Assembly (NCBI RefSeq): GCF_014699035.1
Contig: NZ_JACXAA010000001.1
Coordinates: 62,001-126,000 of the forward strand
Reading direction: 5' to 3'
Source of the DNA: Spirosoma validum
Lineage (GTDB): Bacteria > Bacteroidota > Bacteroidia > Cytophagales > Spirosomataceae
DNA length: 64,000 bases
The translations under genes and the position numbers were made by a program. Positions within the stretch are counted from its first letter, which is position 1. Each line of letters opens with the position of its first letter. This document shows positions 18,509 to 26,570 of this stretch, one piece after another. The notes under the pieces were generated by a model. It worked only from the letters and a program-made list of their open reading frames with translations. It was not told the DNA's origin and ran no database searches.

Positions 18509-19069
18509 TTATCTGTCAACTGCTTTATTCGGAATAATAGAGTACGTAAATTCCCTTAATTCCTCATTCTTTATTCTTCTTTTCATGTCACCCATAATTT
18601 TCCGCTTCTTCATTTCAGTAATCAGTTCCCAAAAATAGAAGCCATGACCAATAACAAGACAATCCTGCTGTTTACCTTCAATATGATTTAAGAAACTATT
18701 GATTCTCTCCTTGGTTTTTTTCCTGGTTTCTGCTTGTCTGGACGCATTAAGATACCACTGCACTCGACCCACTATCATCCATAGTATCGTAGGTAGTTTA
18801 AGTTTAGTATCCACAAAAGACCGCAGGGGAATTTCATTCAGTAGATCAGTTTTTACCCACTCAATTCCTTCGTGGAAAAGAGCGTTGGCGGTTTCTTCAG
18901 ATCGTTTTAAACTACTTATATAAGCGATTTTTTCAGCAGATTGTACTCTTTCGCCACTTTGTACTGGCGAAGAATCGTAGTTTACACAAGCTAAGTCAAA
19001 TGAACTCGAATCGTAAATTGCTTTCCATTTAAACACTACTTTTGAGTGCCTTATAAACCTTATTTTCAT
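18509..19069 (-). CDS. Histidine phosphatase (phosphoglycerate-mutase-like) family protein
   Basis: A 186-residue protein with the branch-1 histidine phosphatase pattern: the N-terminal phospho-His motif appears as IRFIRHSKV (residues 3-11, RHS instead of the common RHG), YISSLKRSEETANAL (about 49-63, the second Arg region, usually SS-x-x-x-R-A-x-E-T-A) and the second catalytic His in CLVIGHGFYFWELITEM (about 137-153). Substrate cannot be told. Its coding sequence is visibly richer in A/T than its neighbours, and it stands alone between the eut cluster and the split nucleotidase, suggesting a later arrival. No signal peptide, so cytosolic. Confidence 0.78.
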   Translation of the reverse strand: MKIRFIRHSKVVFKWKAIYDSSSFDLACVNYDSSPVQSGERVQSAEKIAYISSLKRSEETANALFHEGIEWVKTDLLNEIPLRSFVDTKLKLPTILWMIVGRVQWYLNASRQAETRKKTKERINSFLNHIEGKQQDCLVIGHGFYFWELITEMKKRKIMGDMKRRIKNEELREFTYSIIPNKAVDR

Positions 19070-19250
19070 TATTTTCTTTCTTCACAACCTAATAAATCCA
19101 ACGAACTTAAGTTTGGTGTTCATTATAATCCACTCAAAGTAAGACGTTTCGCCCTATGAATACTGCAGGATAATCCCAATGAATGCTTATAAGCTTTCTA
19201 ACGATTTATTAACACATGATTGCGAAGAGTTTCCGAACTTGCGCATACGT

Positions 19251-19994
19251 ATGCGAAAATACCTGTTATGGCTGGCCCTGGTCAGCTTTTGGGCCTGCAC
19301 ACCCAGCGGCTATCACCTCACGAATCGAACGGCTAACCGAATCGGCGTTGACTCTAGTGCAGCCTCAGTTGACACGAGCCTCGCCAATTTTCTGACTCCC
19401 TATCGCCAGGGAATCGATCGGACCATGAACGAAGTGCTCACCACGGCTACGGGTCCCATTGAAAAGAAACAGCCCGACGGTCCGCTTAATGATTTATTGA
19501 CCGACGCGCTCCTGCAAAAAGCAACACAGCGATATGGTAAACCGATTGATTGCGCCCATCTGAACTACGGAGGAATCCGGGACAACCTGCCCAAAGGTAC
19601 GATTACGATGGGTTCCGTTTTCGGGGTTATGCCGTTTGAGAATCAGTTGGTTATTTTAACGGTTAAGGGCGATGTGCTTCAGCAGCTGCTCAACCATTTT
19701 GCCAAAGATAACAAGCTGGTAATAGGAGGCTTACGAACCAAAGTACATAATGGCCAGGCGCAGTCTGTTACGTTCACAAATGGCCGGACACTCCAGCCGA
19801 CTGAAACCTATACTGTTGCGTTGAGCGACTACATCGCTAACGGGGGCGATAATGCGAGCTTTCTGCAAAACCCGGTTAAACGCGAAGACATTAATTACCT
19901 CATCCGAGATGCCCTGATCGACTATTTCCGGGAACAGGGCAAAACCGGTCAACCGCTTAATCCTACTTCCGATGGACGTGTCAGCATCGAATAG
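19251..19994 (+). CDS. 5'-nucleotidase C-terminal-domain lipoprotein
   Basis: About 247 residues: the substrate-binding C-terminal domain of the UshA/5'-nucleotidase family, standing alone. I chose ATG 19251 because it begins a lipoprotein signal (YLLWLALVSFWAC, lipid Cys about residue 16); an upstream in-frame ATG at 19179 would add 24 charged residues before it. Family features: GPLNDLLTDALLQKA, HLNYGGIRDNLPKGTITMGSVFGVMPFENQ split over about residues 98-130, and YTVALSDYIANGGDNASFL with the base-stacking aromatics. It overlaps the next gene, which encodes the missing metallophosphoesterase domain, by 23 bp. The two products should act together in the periplasm. Domain order is reversed relative to the fused enzyme. 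Confidence 0.88.
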   Translation: MRKYLLWLALVSFWACTPSGYHLTNRTANRIGVDSSAASVDTSLANFLTPYRQGIDRTMNEVLTTATGPIEKKQPDGPLNDLLTDALLQKATQRYGKPIDCAHLNYGGIRDNLPKGTITMGSVFGVMPFENQLVILTVKGDVLQQLLNHFAKDNKLVIGGLRTKVHNGQAQSVTFTNGRTLQPTETYTVALSDYIANGGDNASFLQNPVKREDINYLIRDALIDYFREQGKTGQPLNPTSDGRVSIE

Positions 19995-20910
19995 ACGTCA
20001 GTTTCTTAAGTTGTTCGGCACCGCAGCCGTTGTTGGCTCGGTTGCCCCGGACATACTAGCTAGTTCAGGTAACGTAGCACGCGCCCAACGTTCGTCGCTA
20101 ACCATTCTACACACCAACGACGTACACAGTCGTCTGGACCCGTTTCCGATGGATGGCAGTCGCAACGCGGGTAAAGGGGGCGTAGCGCGACGAGCGACGT
20201 TAATCAAAAAAATCCGGCAGGAAAGTCCTAACGTATTGCTGTTCGACGCGGGCGATATTTTTCAGGGAACACCGTATTTCAATCTCTACAAAGGCGAACC
20301 CGAAATTCTGGCGATGAGCAAACTCGGTTATGACGCCGGCACCATCGGGAATCATGACTTCGATGGCGGCATCGATAACATGGTCACGCAGTTTGGAAAA
20401 GCCAGTTTCCCTATTCTGATTGCCAACTACGATTTCAGGAATACGGTGATGGACGGAAAATCCACGCCGTATAAAGTATTCACGAAAGACGGCGTTCGAA
20501 TTGGCGTTTTTGGATTAGGTATTCAGCCCGAAGGCCTCATTCCAAAAGATGCGTACAAGGAAACCAAATACCTTGACCCCGTCGAAATTGGTAACGATAC
20601 AGCGGCCAAACTACGTAGCGGAGAGAAATGCGATTACGTGATCTGCCTGTCGCACCTCGGCTTCAAATATGACAACGAGCCCAAAATTTCCGACGTGGTA
20701 CTAGCCGGAAAAACCCGAAACATCGACCTGATTATTGGCGGACATACGCACACGTTTTTAGATGCGCCAGTAGCCGTCAACAACTCCGATGGACAACCCG
20801 TGTGGATCAATCAGGTTGGGTTTGCAGGCATCAACCTGGGTCGGATCGATCTGGCATTCGAGCGCGGCAAAGCGGTCAGTAGTGCCGGACAATCGGTTGA
20901 AGTAAAGTAG
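19972..20910 (+). CDS. 5'-nucleotidase-type metallophosphoesterase, Tat-exported
   Basis: A 312-residue catalytic domain of the UshA family with a twin-arginine signal (NRRQFLKLFGTAAVVGSVAP). Metal motifs are complete: ILHTNDVHSRLDPF (about residues 44-57), LLFDAGDIFQGTPYFN (about 88-103), TIGNHDFDGG (about 122-131), ICLSHLGFKYD (about 211) and IIGGHTHTFLDAP (about 242-254). It lacks the C-terminal nucleotide-binding domain, which is supplied by the overlapping upstream gene. Together they would dephosphorylate nucleotides or related phosphate esters outside the cytosol. The start codon lies within the end of the upstream gene, indicating translational coupling. Confidence 0.92.
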   Translation: MDVSASNRRQFLKLFGTAAVVGSVAPDILASSGNVARAQRSSLTILHTNDVHSRLDPFPMDGSRNAGKGGVARRATLIKKIRQESPNVLLFDAGDIFQGTPYFNLYKGEPEILAMSKLGYDAGTIGNHDFDGGIDNMVTQFGKASFPILIANYDFRNTVMDGKSTPYKVFTKDGVRIGVFGLGIQPEGLIPKDAYKETKYLDPVEIGNDTAAKLRSGEKCDYVICLSHLGFKYDNEPKISDVVLAGKTRNIDLIIGGHTHTFLDAPVAVNNSDGQPVWINQVGFAGINLGRIDLAFERGKAVSSAGQSVEVK

Positions 20911-20915
20911 TGAAT

Positions 20916-20955
20916 TAGCGGCAGGAGGTTATATACACAAAACCTCTTGCCGCTA
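20916..20955. terminator. Hairpin after the split nucleotidase
   Basis: Arms 20916-20930 and 20941-20955 are complementary at 14 of 15 positions (TAGCGGCAGGAGGTT against AACCTCTTGCCGCTA) around a 10-nt A/T loop. It lies between two convergent genes, as a shared terminator would. Confidence 0.6.
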
Positions 20956-20975
20956 CGTTGCTGGATGAATTCTGT

Positions 20976-21569
20976 TTATAGAACCCTAATTTCTAAACCT
21001 GCCATATACTCGTCTTCATCAGCAGGCACTTTACTGGTTAAAACAATGATTGCCAGTAGCGTCCAGGCAATAATAGTATAGCCGTTTGAGATAGCGAAAG
21101 CCATGTCGCCGACTGTGAAGGAGATCAGTATGGTGATGGGTAACCATAAACCACATAAGATTGGTACGTAGCGTTTCCAGCCGGTTAACTTCCTGGCCCG
21201 TATGACCGCGATTCCTACGCCAATCATAACAACGTTACTAATGGGCCAGAACGAATCCAGGACGTAGTAAAGTAACGTATTGTGGTTCGGCAGAATCATT
21301 TCATAGATATTCCACAGATTGGCCAACGTTAATGAACCCAGTATCGCAATCGTACTGATACGTCCAAAGCGATCAGTGCCCATAGCGCCAATCCGACGCA
21401 GGCCAATCATACTACAGAGCCAGCCCGAAATATAAAGCAGATCGAGAAAGCCGCTGAGTGAGTCGGTAATGTACACATGTGCGTTCGGATCAGGGACGTG
21501 GATGTACGTATTGATGCACAGAAAGGGCGCGCCAATCAGGGCGAATAATCCGAGTAATTTGTTGTTCAT
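20976..21569 (-). CDS. Hypothetical multipass membrane protein
   Basis: A 197-residue protein with about six hydrophobic segments (LLGLFALIGAPFLCINTYI, GFLDLLYISGWLCSMIGL, ISTIAILGSLTLANLWNIYE, VVMIGVGIAVI, YVPILCGLWLPITILISF, GYTIIAWTLLAIIVLTS). It keeps a short cytosolic acidic tail (PADEDEYMAGLEIRVL). No family recognised; such proteins are often annotated as hypothetical integral membrane proteins in Cytophagales. It is convergent with the nucleotidase pair and stands alone. Confidence 0.65.
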   Translation of the reverse strand: MNNKLLGLFALIGAPFLCINTYIHVPDPNAHVYITDSLSGFLDLLYISGWLCSMIGLRRIGAMGTDRFGRISTIAILGSLTLANLWNIYEMILPNHNTLLYYVLDSFWPISNVVMIGVGIAVIRARKLTGWKRYVPILCGLWLPITILISFTVGDMAFAISNGYTIIAWTLLAIIVLTSKVPADEDEYMAGLEIRVL

Positions 21570-21662
21570 CAGCGTTGTTTACGATAAAAAAGAGGAAGAT
21601 ACGCTACGCCTGGAACGGCTTCATGTACGATGATTTTACGTTCTGTCGAAAGTATAACGAAA

Positions 21663-21698
21663 TAAACAGGCAAATCCGACTCGATAAACAGGCAAATT
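21663..21698. repeat. 14-bp direct repeat with 22-bp period upstream of purQ
   Basis: ATAAACAGGCAAAT occurs at 21663-21676 and again at 21685-21698. The 22-bp spacing is about two helical turns, so both copies face the same side of DNA, as expected for a tandem regulator site. It lies 73 bp ahead of the purQ -7 box and about 100 bp from the start of the divergent membrane protein. Confidence 0.4.
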
Positions 21699-21770
21699 AC
21701 TGAGTGGTTATTCTTGATGATTTAACTGTAGAAGACAGTGACTGAGTCGTAGAAGTACGTTCGGACCTGT

Positions 21771-21778
21771 TATCTTTG
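21771..21778 (+). promoter_or_regulatory. TAnnTTTG -7 box ahead of purQ
   Basis: TATCTTTG is an exact match to the Bacteroidota -7 consensus, about 92 bp upstream of the purQ ATG. No clear TTG element lies 19-21 bp upstream. Confidence 0.5.
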
Positions 21779-21870
21779 TGACATCACAAAGAGCGAACGT
21801 GCTGACGTCAGATCAATCACCGCACCGACGGCTCGGTCAATCGCTCATTCACTCAATCGCTCATTACCAG

Positions 21871-22557
21871 ATGAAATTTGGTGTTGTTGTTTTCCCCGGC
21901 TCTAACTGCGATCAGGACGCAGTCGATACGCTGCAACTGATGGACCAGGACGTTATTAAACTCTGGCACAAAGATCACGACTTACAGGGCTGCGATTTTA
22001 TTATTCTGCCCGGCGGCTTTTCCTATGGCGATTACCTGCGTACGGGTGCTGTTGCCCGGTTCTCGCCTATTATGAACGAAGTGATTGCCCACGCGAATCG
22101 GGGTGGTTATCTGATGGGTATCTGCAACGGATTCCAGATTCTGGCCGAAGCGCGGCTAGTTCCAGGCGTTCTGCTTCAGAATAGCAGCCAGAAATACGTT
22201 TGCAAAAACATCTACCTGAAGCCCGAATCGAAAGATGCGCTGCTAACAGCTGGACTGGATAAACCTGCCTATAAAATTCCGATTGCTCATGGCGACGGAC
22301 GCTATTTTGCGGATGCCGATACGTTGAAGGAATTAAACGATAACGATCAGGTCCTGTTCCGCTACTGCGACGAGAACGGCATCGTTACCGACGAATTTAA
22401 TGCCAACGGCAGCCTGGAAAACATTGCGGGCGTAACGAACAAAGCCAAGAACGTTTTTGGGATGATGCCCCACCCTGAACGGGCTTCTGACCCCGTTCTC
22501 GGCAACACCGATGGCCGGTTGATTCTGGATCAATTGCTGAAAGCAGTGCTGGTCTAA
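21871..22557 (+). CDS. purQ: Phosphoribosylformylglycinamidine synthase subunit PurQ
   Basis: About 228 residues. The glutaminase subunit of FGAM synthase, supplying ammonia to PurL in purine synthesis. ATG 21871 begins the canonical MKFGVVVFPGSNCDQD. The nucleophile Cys is in GICNGFQIL (about residue 88), and the catalytic His-Glu pair is in GMMPHPERAS (about residues 203-212); the strand IILPGGFSYGDYLR (about 50-63) is also typical. It is a stand-alone PurQ of the PurQLS type; purL and purS are not in this window. It is followed by a 21-bp perfect hairpin. Confidence 0.97.
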   Translation: MKFGVVVFPGSNCDQDAVDTLQLMDQDVIKLWHKDHDLQGCDFIILPGGFSYGDYLRTGAVARFSPIMNEVIAHANRGGYLMGICNGFQILAEARLVPGVLLQNSSQKYVCKNIYLKPESKDALLTAGLDKPAYKIPIAHGDGRYFADADTLKELNDNDQVLFRYCDENGIVTDEFNANGSLENIAGVTNKAKNVFGMMPHPERASDPVLGNTDGRLILDQLLKAVLV

Positions 22558-22584
22558 TCGTCAGCGTTTACTTTATAGCCACGT

Positions 22585-22655
22585 AGTAGTCCGTCGATAT
22601 AGTACTGAGTAGACAAGATATTCCTTTGTTCTCTGTACTATATCGACGGACTACT
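22585..22655. terminator. 21-bp perfect inverted repeat after purQ
   Basis: Arm 22585-22605 (starts AGTAGTCCGTCG) is exactly complementary to 22635-22655, with a 29-nt loop. It ends 34 bp ahead of the next gene on the same strand. There is no T-run directly after the stem, but TTGTTT follows. It may separate purQ from the cysteine-synthase-like gene. Confidence 0.55.
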
Positions 22656-22689
22656 TGTTTCTGCTACGTATAAACGATCCTGTATTCTT

Positions 22690-23643
22690 ATGAGCCATTC
22701 GACCACTTCCGCTGTCATGAACACGCTGCAAGCTATTGGACGTACACCTCTGGTTCGTCTGAATAAAGTAGTTGGTCCTGATAGCGCCGAGGTGTTCGTC
22801 AAACTGGAATATTATAATCCGACTGGGTCTTACAAAGATCGCATGGCGCTGGCCATGATTGAGGAAGCCGAGCGCAGTGGCGCGCTACGTCCCGGCATGA
22901 CCGTTGTGGAATGCACGGGCGGGAGTACAGGTACGTCACTGGCGTTTGTCTGCGCCGTAAAAGGCTACCAATTTCAGGTCGTTTCTTCGGATGCGTTTGC
23001 AAAAGAGAAGTTACAGACCATGCAGGCGTTCGGTGCCGATCTCATCCTCATCCCCAGTCAGGGTGGCAAAATCACACCTGATCTCATCCCGAGTATGCGC
23101 GAACGTGCCCGCGAACTAGCGCAACGTCCCGACGCTTACTTCACCGATCAGATTAACAATGCGGCATCTAAAAAAGGGTATAAACGTATTGGCAAAGAGA
23201 TTGTCGAACAGCTTGACCGTCCGATTAACGTTTTTTGCGGAGGTGTTGGTACAGCAGGTATGTTGATGGGGGTTTCCATGGCCCTGCGCGAAGCTGGCCA
23301 GGCTACCCGCATCGTCGCGCTTGAGCCGGCTTCAGCTCCTTTGCTCTCGACAGGTCAACCGGGCAGCCATCGGGTAGAAGGAATCGCCATTGGGATTGTG
23401 CCACCCCTGCTGGATAAGAATTTGTATGATGAAGCCCGGACAGTAGACGAAGCGGACGCTCGTCAAATGTCCCGCCGACTCGCTCGGGAAGAGGGCATTT
23501 TCGCCGGTATTTCAAGCGGATTAAATGTTGCCGCTGCCGTTCAGTTGGCTCAGGAATTGGGACCGGGGCACACTGTCGTGACGGTCGCCTGCGATTCAGG
23601 CATGAAATACCTGGCCGGTGATTTGTATGACGACCACCTATAG
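22690..23643 (+). CDS. PLP-dependent cysteine synthase family protein
   Basis: A 317-residue beta-family PLP enzyme that would replace the activated hydroxyl of O-acetylserine (or a related donor) with sulfide. PLP lysine lies in NPTGSYKDRMA (about residues 45-55). The substrate loop reads CTGGSTGTSLA where CysK usually has TSGNTG, and the phosphate-binding loop reads CGGVGTAGMLMG rather than GTGGT. These shifts place it with CysM/cystathionine-beta-synthase-like relatives, so sulfur donor and product are open. Late motif GISSGLNVAAAV (about 273) is normal. No other sulfur gene adjoins. Confidence 0.85.
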   Translation: MSHSTTSAVMNTLQAIGRTPLVRLNKVVGPDSAEVFVKLEYYNPTGSYKDRMALAMIEEAERSGALRPGMTVVECTGGSTGTSLAFVCAVKGYQFQVVSSDAFAKEKLQTMQAFGADLILIPSQGGKITPDLIPSMRERARELAQRPDAYFTDQINNAASKKGYKRIGKEIVEQLDRPINVFCGGVGTAGMLMGVSMALREAGQATRIVALEPASAPLLSTGQPGSHRVEGIAIGIVPPLLDKNLYDEARTVDEADARQMSRRLAREEGIFAGISSGLNVAAAVQLAQELGPGHTVVTVACDSGMKYLAGDLYDDHL

Positions 23644-23723
23644 TTAGATAGACTTAACTATTTTTGAGAATATGCCGATACGTGAAATTGCCTGATCTTA
23701 CAAATTGTCTGAAAATTATTTCT

Positions 23724-23975
23724 TAACTGGCTGACAATCCCTAAATCCCCTTCAGGGCAGGGCTGTTAAGTTCTGATTTTCAACCCTGAAAGGGTGTAAT
23801 CTTTGTAGAAAAAGTAACCGCCAATCGAGCTAGAACCCCGGAGGGGTGAAATGATGTCACCCCTCCGGGGTTTTGGGAGGGGTGACCCTGCTTATTTCTA
23901 CAATGATTTCATCCCTACGGGATTAGCACTTAACAGCCCTGCCCTTTAGAAAATTTAGGGGTTGTCAGCCAGTTA
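23724..23975. repeat. 250-bp REP-like compound palindrome
   Basis: Outer arms 23724-23771 and 23928-23975 are complementary over about 48 nt with a few mismatches (TAACTGGCTGACAA..; ..TTGTCAGCCAGTTA). At the centre AACCCCGGAGGGGTGA (23834-23849) pairs perfectly with 23857-23872 around a 7-nt loop. Between lie further related words: CCCTGAAAGGGTGTAATCTTTGTAGAAA on one side and TTTCTACAATGATTTCATCCCTACGGGAT on the other, so each arm repeats a small CCCn-GGG hairpin plus a TTTGTAGAAA tail. The right end overlaps the stop codon of the minus-strand lipoprotein gene. It looks like a dispersed palindromic element of REP type; no transposase is present here. Confidence 0.8.
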
Positions 23976-25565
23976 TTGAACTTTTGCCAGCCACAGAGAA
24001 GCATTGATATGTAGAGCTGGGTGCGACGTGTAGCCCGATGGTACGTCGCCCGACCAGCCATTGAACAGATTATCGTTGGTATCGCCTGTTCCATCATCAG
24101 CCGGAGAGCTATCACCAATAAACACAACCCGCCCATTTCCGTACGTAGACAGTAAGGCCATGACGCTGGTCGTGCCGCCTACGGTACCGCTCATTCGCCA
24201 GAACAATCCCTGAACATTTGCATTGTTGGCGGGATATAACGTAGCGGTTGTTCCATTGTAGAAAGCCAGCTTGGAGGCTGTTCCGGCCAAACCGCCTAAT
24301 ACTTTCTGCGCGTTGGCGTTCGTGCCGGTATAAACCTTCGTCGTCGGTTTCTCACTGATGTCAACGTAGTCGACTGTAAAACCGAACGGTTTGTTATTGT
24401 TGATCCCGTTGTTGGCCATCAGGTCATTCCAGACCCGGGGCGAATCCGCGCCGTCGCCATCCCGATCCGACGGATTGTAGCCGTTGGGGTCCGTGCCTGT
24501 TAGTGAAGGGGCAGTGTGATCAGCTACCATCATTAACCCACGTCCATTCGCAATAAAATTCATAATCGCCGTCTTCTCAGCCGCTGTGAATAAACGATTG
24601 GGCTCTACAACAATAAAGACATCGTAGTTACTCAAATCCTGCGGATTGGCGGTATTACCGTACGTGAGCGAAGCCGTATTAGGCAGCGTCTCAACCAGAT
24701 TACCCCGCTTAACGAGATCGACCGCCCAGGCTGAAATTCCGCCCTTCCAGTACGTTTCGGAAGTTGACGACGTAATGCCGGTATACGAAGGAGTCGGGTA
24801 ACGCTGCGCCATGGTTTCCAGCGTAGTGCCACCTGTATAAATGGGAACTTGTTCTGTTCCGTCGGCGTCAATCTGCCAGTCGGCGCTACCGGCATTCTCG
24901 CGTTTACTGGCGTCAAACAAAAACTTCTTACCCGTTGGCGTACCTCCTCCACTGTAATCATTTATGACAATATCATCAATGTTGATTCGGTTCGTTGAAC
25001 CCGATAGTTTCCGAATCTCTACGCGAGCCGTTCCGGCTACGTTCAGTGTAAATGTCTGGGTTTGAAGCGCCGTAGTCGTCGTTACGTTCGATCCGGATTG
25101 CGTCCAGGAACTGCCGCTATTGGTTGAGTACCATAGTCCCCACTGACTCGATGCGTCGCTGCCATACGTACCATGTTTGATCGTAAGGGTGCTGATACCG
25201 GACGTAACGTCGAACAGCATGGTAATTTTACCCGTATTCCGAATTCGGGCCGACCATGAACCCGCTTTTAGATCCCCACTCAGGTTACCAATTACGGCGT
25301 CGTATACATTCCAGGATTTGCCTTGCAGCGTTACGTTATCACCACTGGATGAGCCCGTTGGCGAAACATCGTAGGCCGTCTTGGGACTGGTAGAACCCAC
25401 TTCGAACCCTTCCGATAACGACACTGCCTGAATTCGCGCCGAACGCGATGCAATCGTATGATCAACAGTCGGAGTTAAGTCAACCGTGGCATGACAGCCG
25501 ACCAGTAGCGCACCCGCCAGCAAACCAGCTACATAGAGATTCTTTACTCGAGGAAAATCACGCAT
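23973..25565 (-). CDS. Secreted lipoprotein with jelly-roll region and GATase-like domain
   Basis: A 530-residue lipoprotein: signal ending LLAGALLVGC (lipid Cys about 24). Residues about 50-205 look like a beta jelly-roll domain seen in secreted Bacteroidota enzymes (SLSEGFEVGS, WNVYDAVIGNL, WGLWYSTNSGSSW, INIDDIVINDY). After a Gly/Thr linker, residues about 215-530 form an alpha/beta region like class-I glutamine-amidotransferase-like/DUF4350 proteins: FLFDASKRENAG, YDVFIVVEPNRLFTAAEKTA, GRGLMMVADHTAP, and NGRVVFIGDSSPADDGTG near the end. No catalytic Cys-His-Glu triad is evident, so a binding role or unrelated hydrolase is possible. Endonuclease-like annotation would not be supported. The stop codon is shared with the palindromic repeat. 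Confidence 0.7.
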   Translation of the reverse strand: MRDFPRVKNLYVAGLLAGALLVGCHATVDLTPTVDHTIASRSARIQAVSLSEGFEVGSTSPKTAYDVSPTGSSSGDNVTLQGKSWNVYDAVIGNLSGDLKAGSWSARIRNTGKITMLFDVTSGISTLTIKHGTYGSDASSQWGLWYSTNSGSSWTQSGSNVTTTTALQTQTFTLNVAGTARVEIRKLSGSTNRINIDDIVINDYSGGGTPTGKKFLFDASKRENAGSADWQIDADGTEQVPIYTGGTTLETMAQRYPTPSYTGITSSTSETYWKGGISAWAVDLVKRGNLVETLPNTASLTYGNTANPQDLSNYDVFIVVEPNRLFTAAEKTAIMNFIANGRGLMMVADHTAPSLTGTDPNGYNPSDRDGDGADSPRVWNDLMANNGINNNKPFGFTVDYVDISEKPTTKVYTGTNANAQKVLGGLAGTASKLAFYNGTTATLYPANNANVQGLFWRMSGTVGGTTSVMALLSTYGNGRVVFIGDSSPADDGTGDTNDNLFNGWSGDVPSGYTSHPALHINASLWLAKVQ

Positions 25566-25894
25566 AAAGACGAAAGTTTAGTGAGTAAATCGAAATAGTA
25601 TCTTACCAAAAGCATGCCCCTTACTAGCTGTCGCCGATAGCAGAATCTATTTATCTGTAAATTATGAAATAATGTTACTCATGTACCTAATACAGTAAAT
25701 TAATTAATCGTTAACTCCGTTTGGGGCTTTACGCCACCATCTCTTTTAATCACCAACCTTATCACCTTAAAATCAGCATAATACTTAAAAAATTCACTAT
25801 ACTTCATAGACTCAGGCTAGGCAATAAACCCTCTTGATTGACAACCTTCTCTCGTTTCCGTAGTTAGTATAGAATAATCAATTCTCAACGAATT
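25566..25894. other. Divergent intergenic region, nothing specific seen
   Basis: A 329-bp A/T-rich gap between the divergent lipoprotein and DJ-1/PfpI genes. It must hold both promoters, yet I find no exact TAnnTTTG box, no long palindrome and no open frame with family features. Confidence 0.5.
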
Positions 25895-26464
25895 ATGGAA
25901 ACGCAACAACGATTGCAAGGTAAAAAAGTAGCGATTTTGCTAACCGATGGATTTGAACAGGTCGAACTAACCGAACCACGTAAGGCTTTACAGGACGCTG
26001 GTGCCACAACGCATCTGATCGCGCCAAAAGGTGGTGAAGTAAAAGGTTGGGATGAAACTGAATGGGGTGATACGTTCCCGGTCGACTTACCGCTGGCCGG
26101 CGCCGATCCTAATCAATACGATGCGCTGCTTTTACCAGGTGGCGTCATGAACCCCGACAAACTTCGCACTGATCCTAAAGCCGTGCAGTTTATCCGGCAT
26201 TTCTTCGAGGCCCACAAGCCTGTAGCCGCCATTTGCCATGCACCCATCCTATTGATCGAGGCTGACGTAGTGCGGGGACGCAAGCTTACCTCCTATCCAT
26301 CGATTCAAACCGATCTGAAAAACGCCGGAGCGAATTGGGTAGATGAAGAAGTAGTAACCGATCAGGGCTTGGTTACGAGTCGGAAACCCGACGATATACC
26401 GGCCTTCAACCGAAAAATGATCGAAGAGATTCGGGAAGGGAAACACCAGGGGCAGCACGCCTAG
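25895..26464 (+). CDS. DJ-1/PfpI-family protein
   Basis: A 189-residue cytosolic protein of the PfpI-like class of the DJ-1 superfamily (proposed deglycase, chaperone or protease-like roles; exact function disputed). Opening strand KKVAILLTDGFEQVELTEP (about residues 10-28), YDALLLPGGVMNPDKLR (about 74-90), and the nucleophile elbow AAICHAPILLIEA (about 115-127) with Cys followed by His, as in PfpI. The helix SRKPDDIPAFNRKMIEE near the end is also typical. It stands alone, followed by a perfect palindromic terminator. Confidence 0.92.
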   Translation: METQQRLQGKKVAILLTDGFEQVELTEPRKALQDAGATTHLIAPKGGEVKGWDETEWGDTFPVDLPLAGADPNQYDALLLPGGVMNPDKLRTDPKAVQFIRHFFEAHKPVAAICHAPILLIEADVVRGRKLTSYPSIQTDLKNAGANWVDEEVVTDQGLVTSRKPDDIPAFNRKMIEEIREGKHQGQHA

Positions 26465-26511
26465 TGCATAAAAAAAGGCCGATCCATATGGATCGGCCTT
26501 TTTTTATGCAC
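26464..26511. terminator. 48-nt perfect palindromic terminator
   Basis: The whole of 26464-26511 is self-complementary, centred on CCATATGG, with a G/C core (GGCCGATCC) bordered by a run of A on the left and T on the right. This is a canonical bidirectional intrinsic terminator, 1 nt after the DJ-1/PfpI stop. Confidence 0.92.
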
Positions 26512-26570
26512 AGTCAATTTGTCCAGAAAAATAGACGTATGTTTATAATCTTAACGGTTATGTCAACGTC

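Larger units (their letters stand above)
21570..21870. other. Divergent control region upstream of purQ
   Basis: The 301-bp gap holds a 14-bp direct repeat (21663-21676 and 21685-21698), a TAnnTTTG box (21771-21778) and, next to the purQ start, repeats of the word GAGCGAACG/CGCTCATT. An open frame from 21778 runs in phase into purQ, but its extra 31 residues have no family counterpart. Confidence 0.4.

Noticed and set aside
19179..20910. The two nucleotidase genes as one frameshifted gene
   Set aside because: The domain order is reversed relative to fused enzymes and each half has its own export signal.
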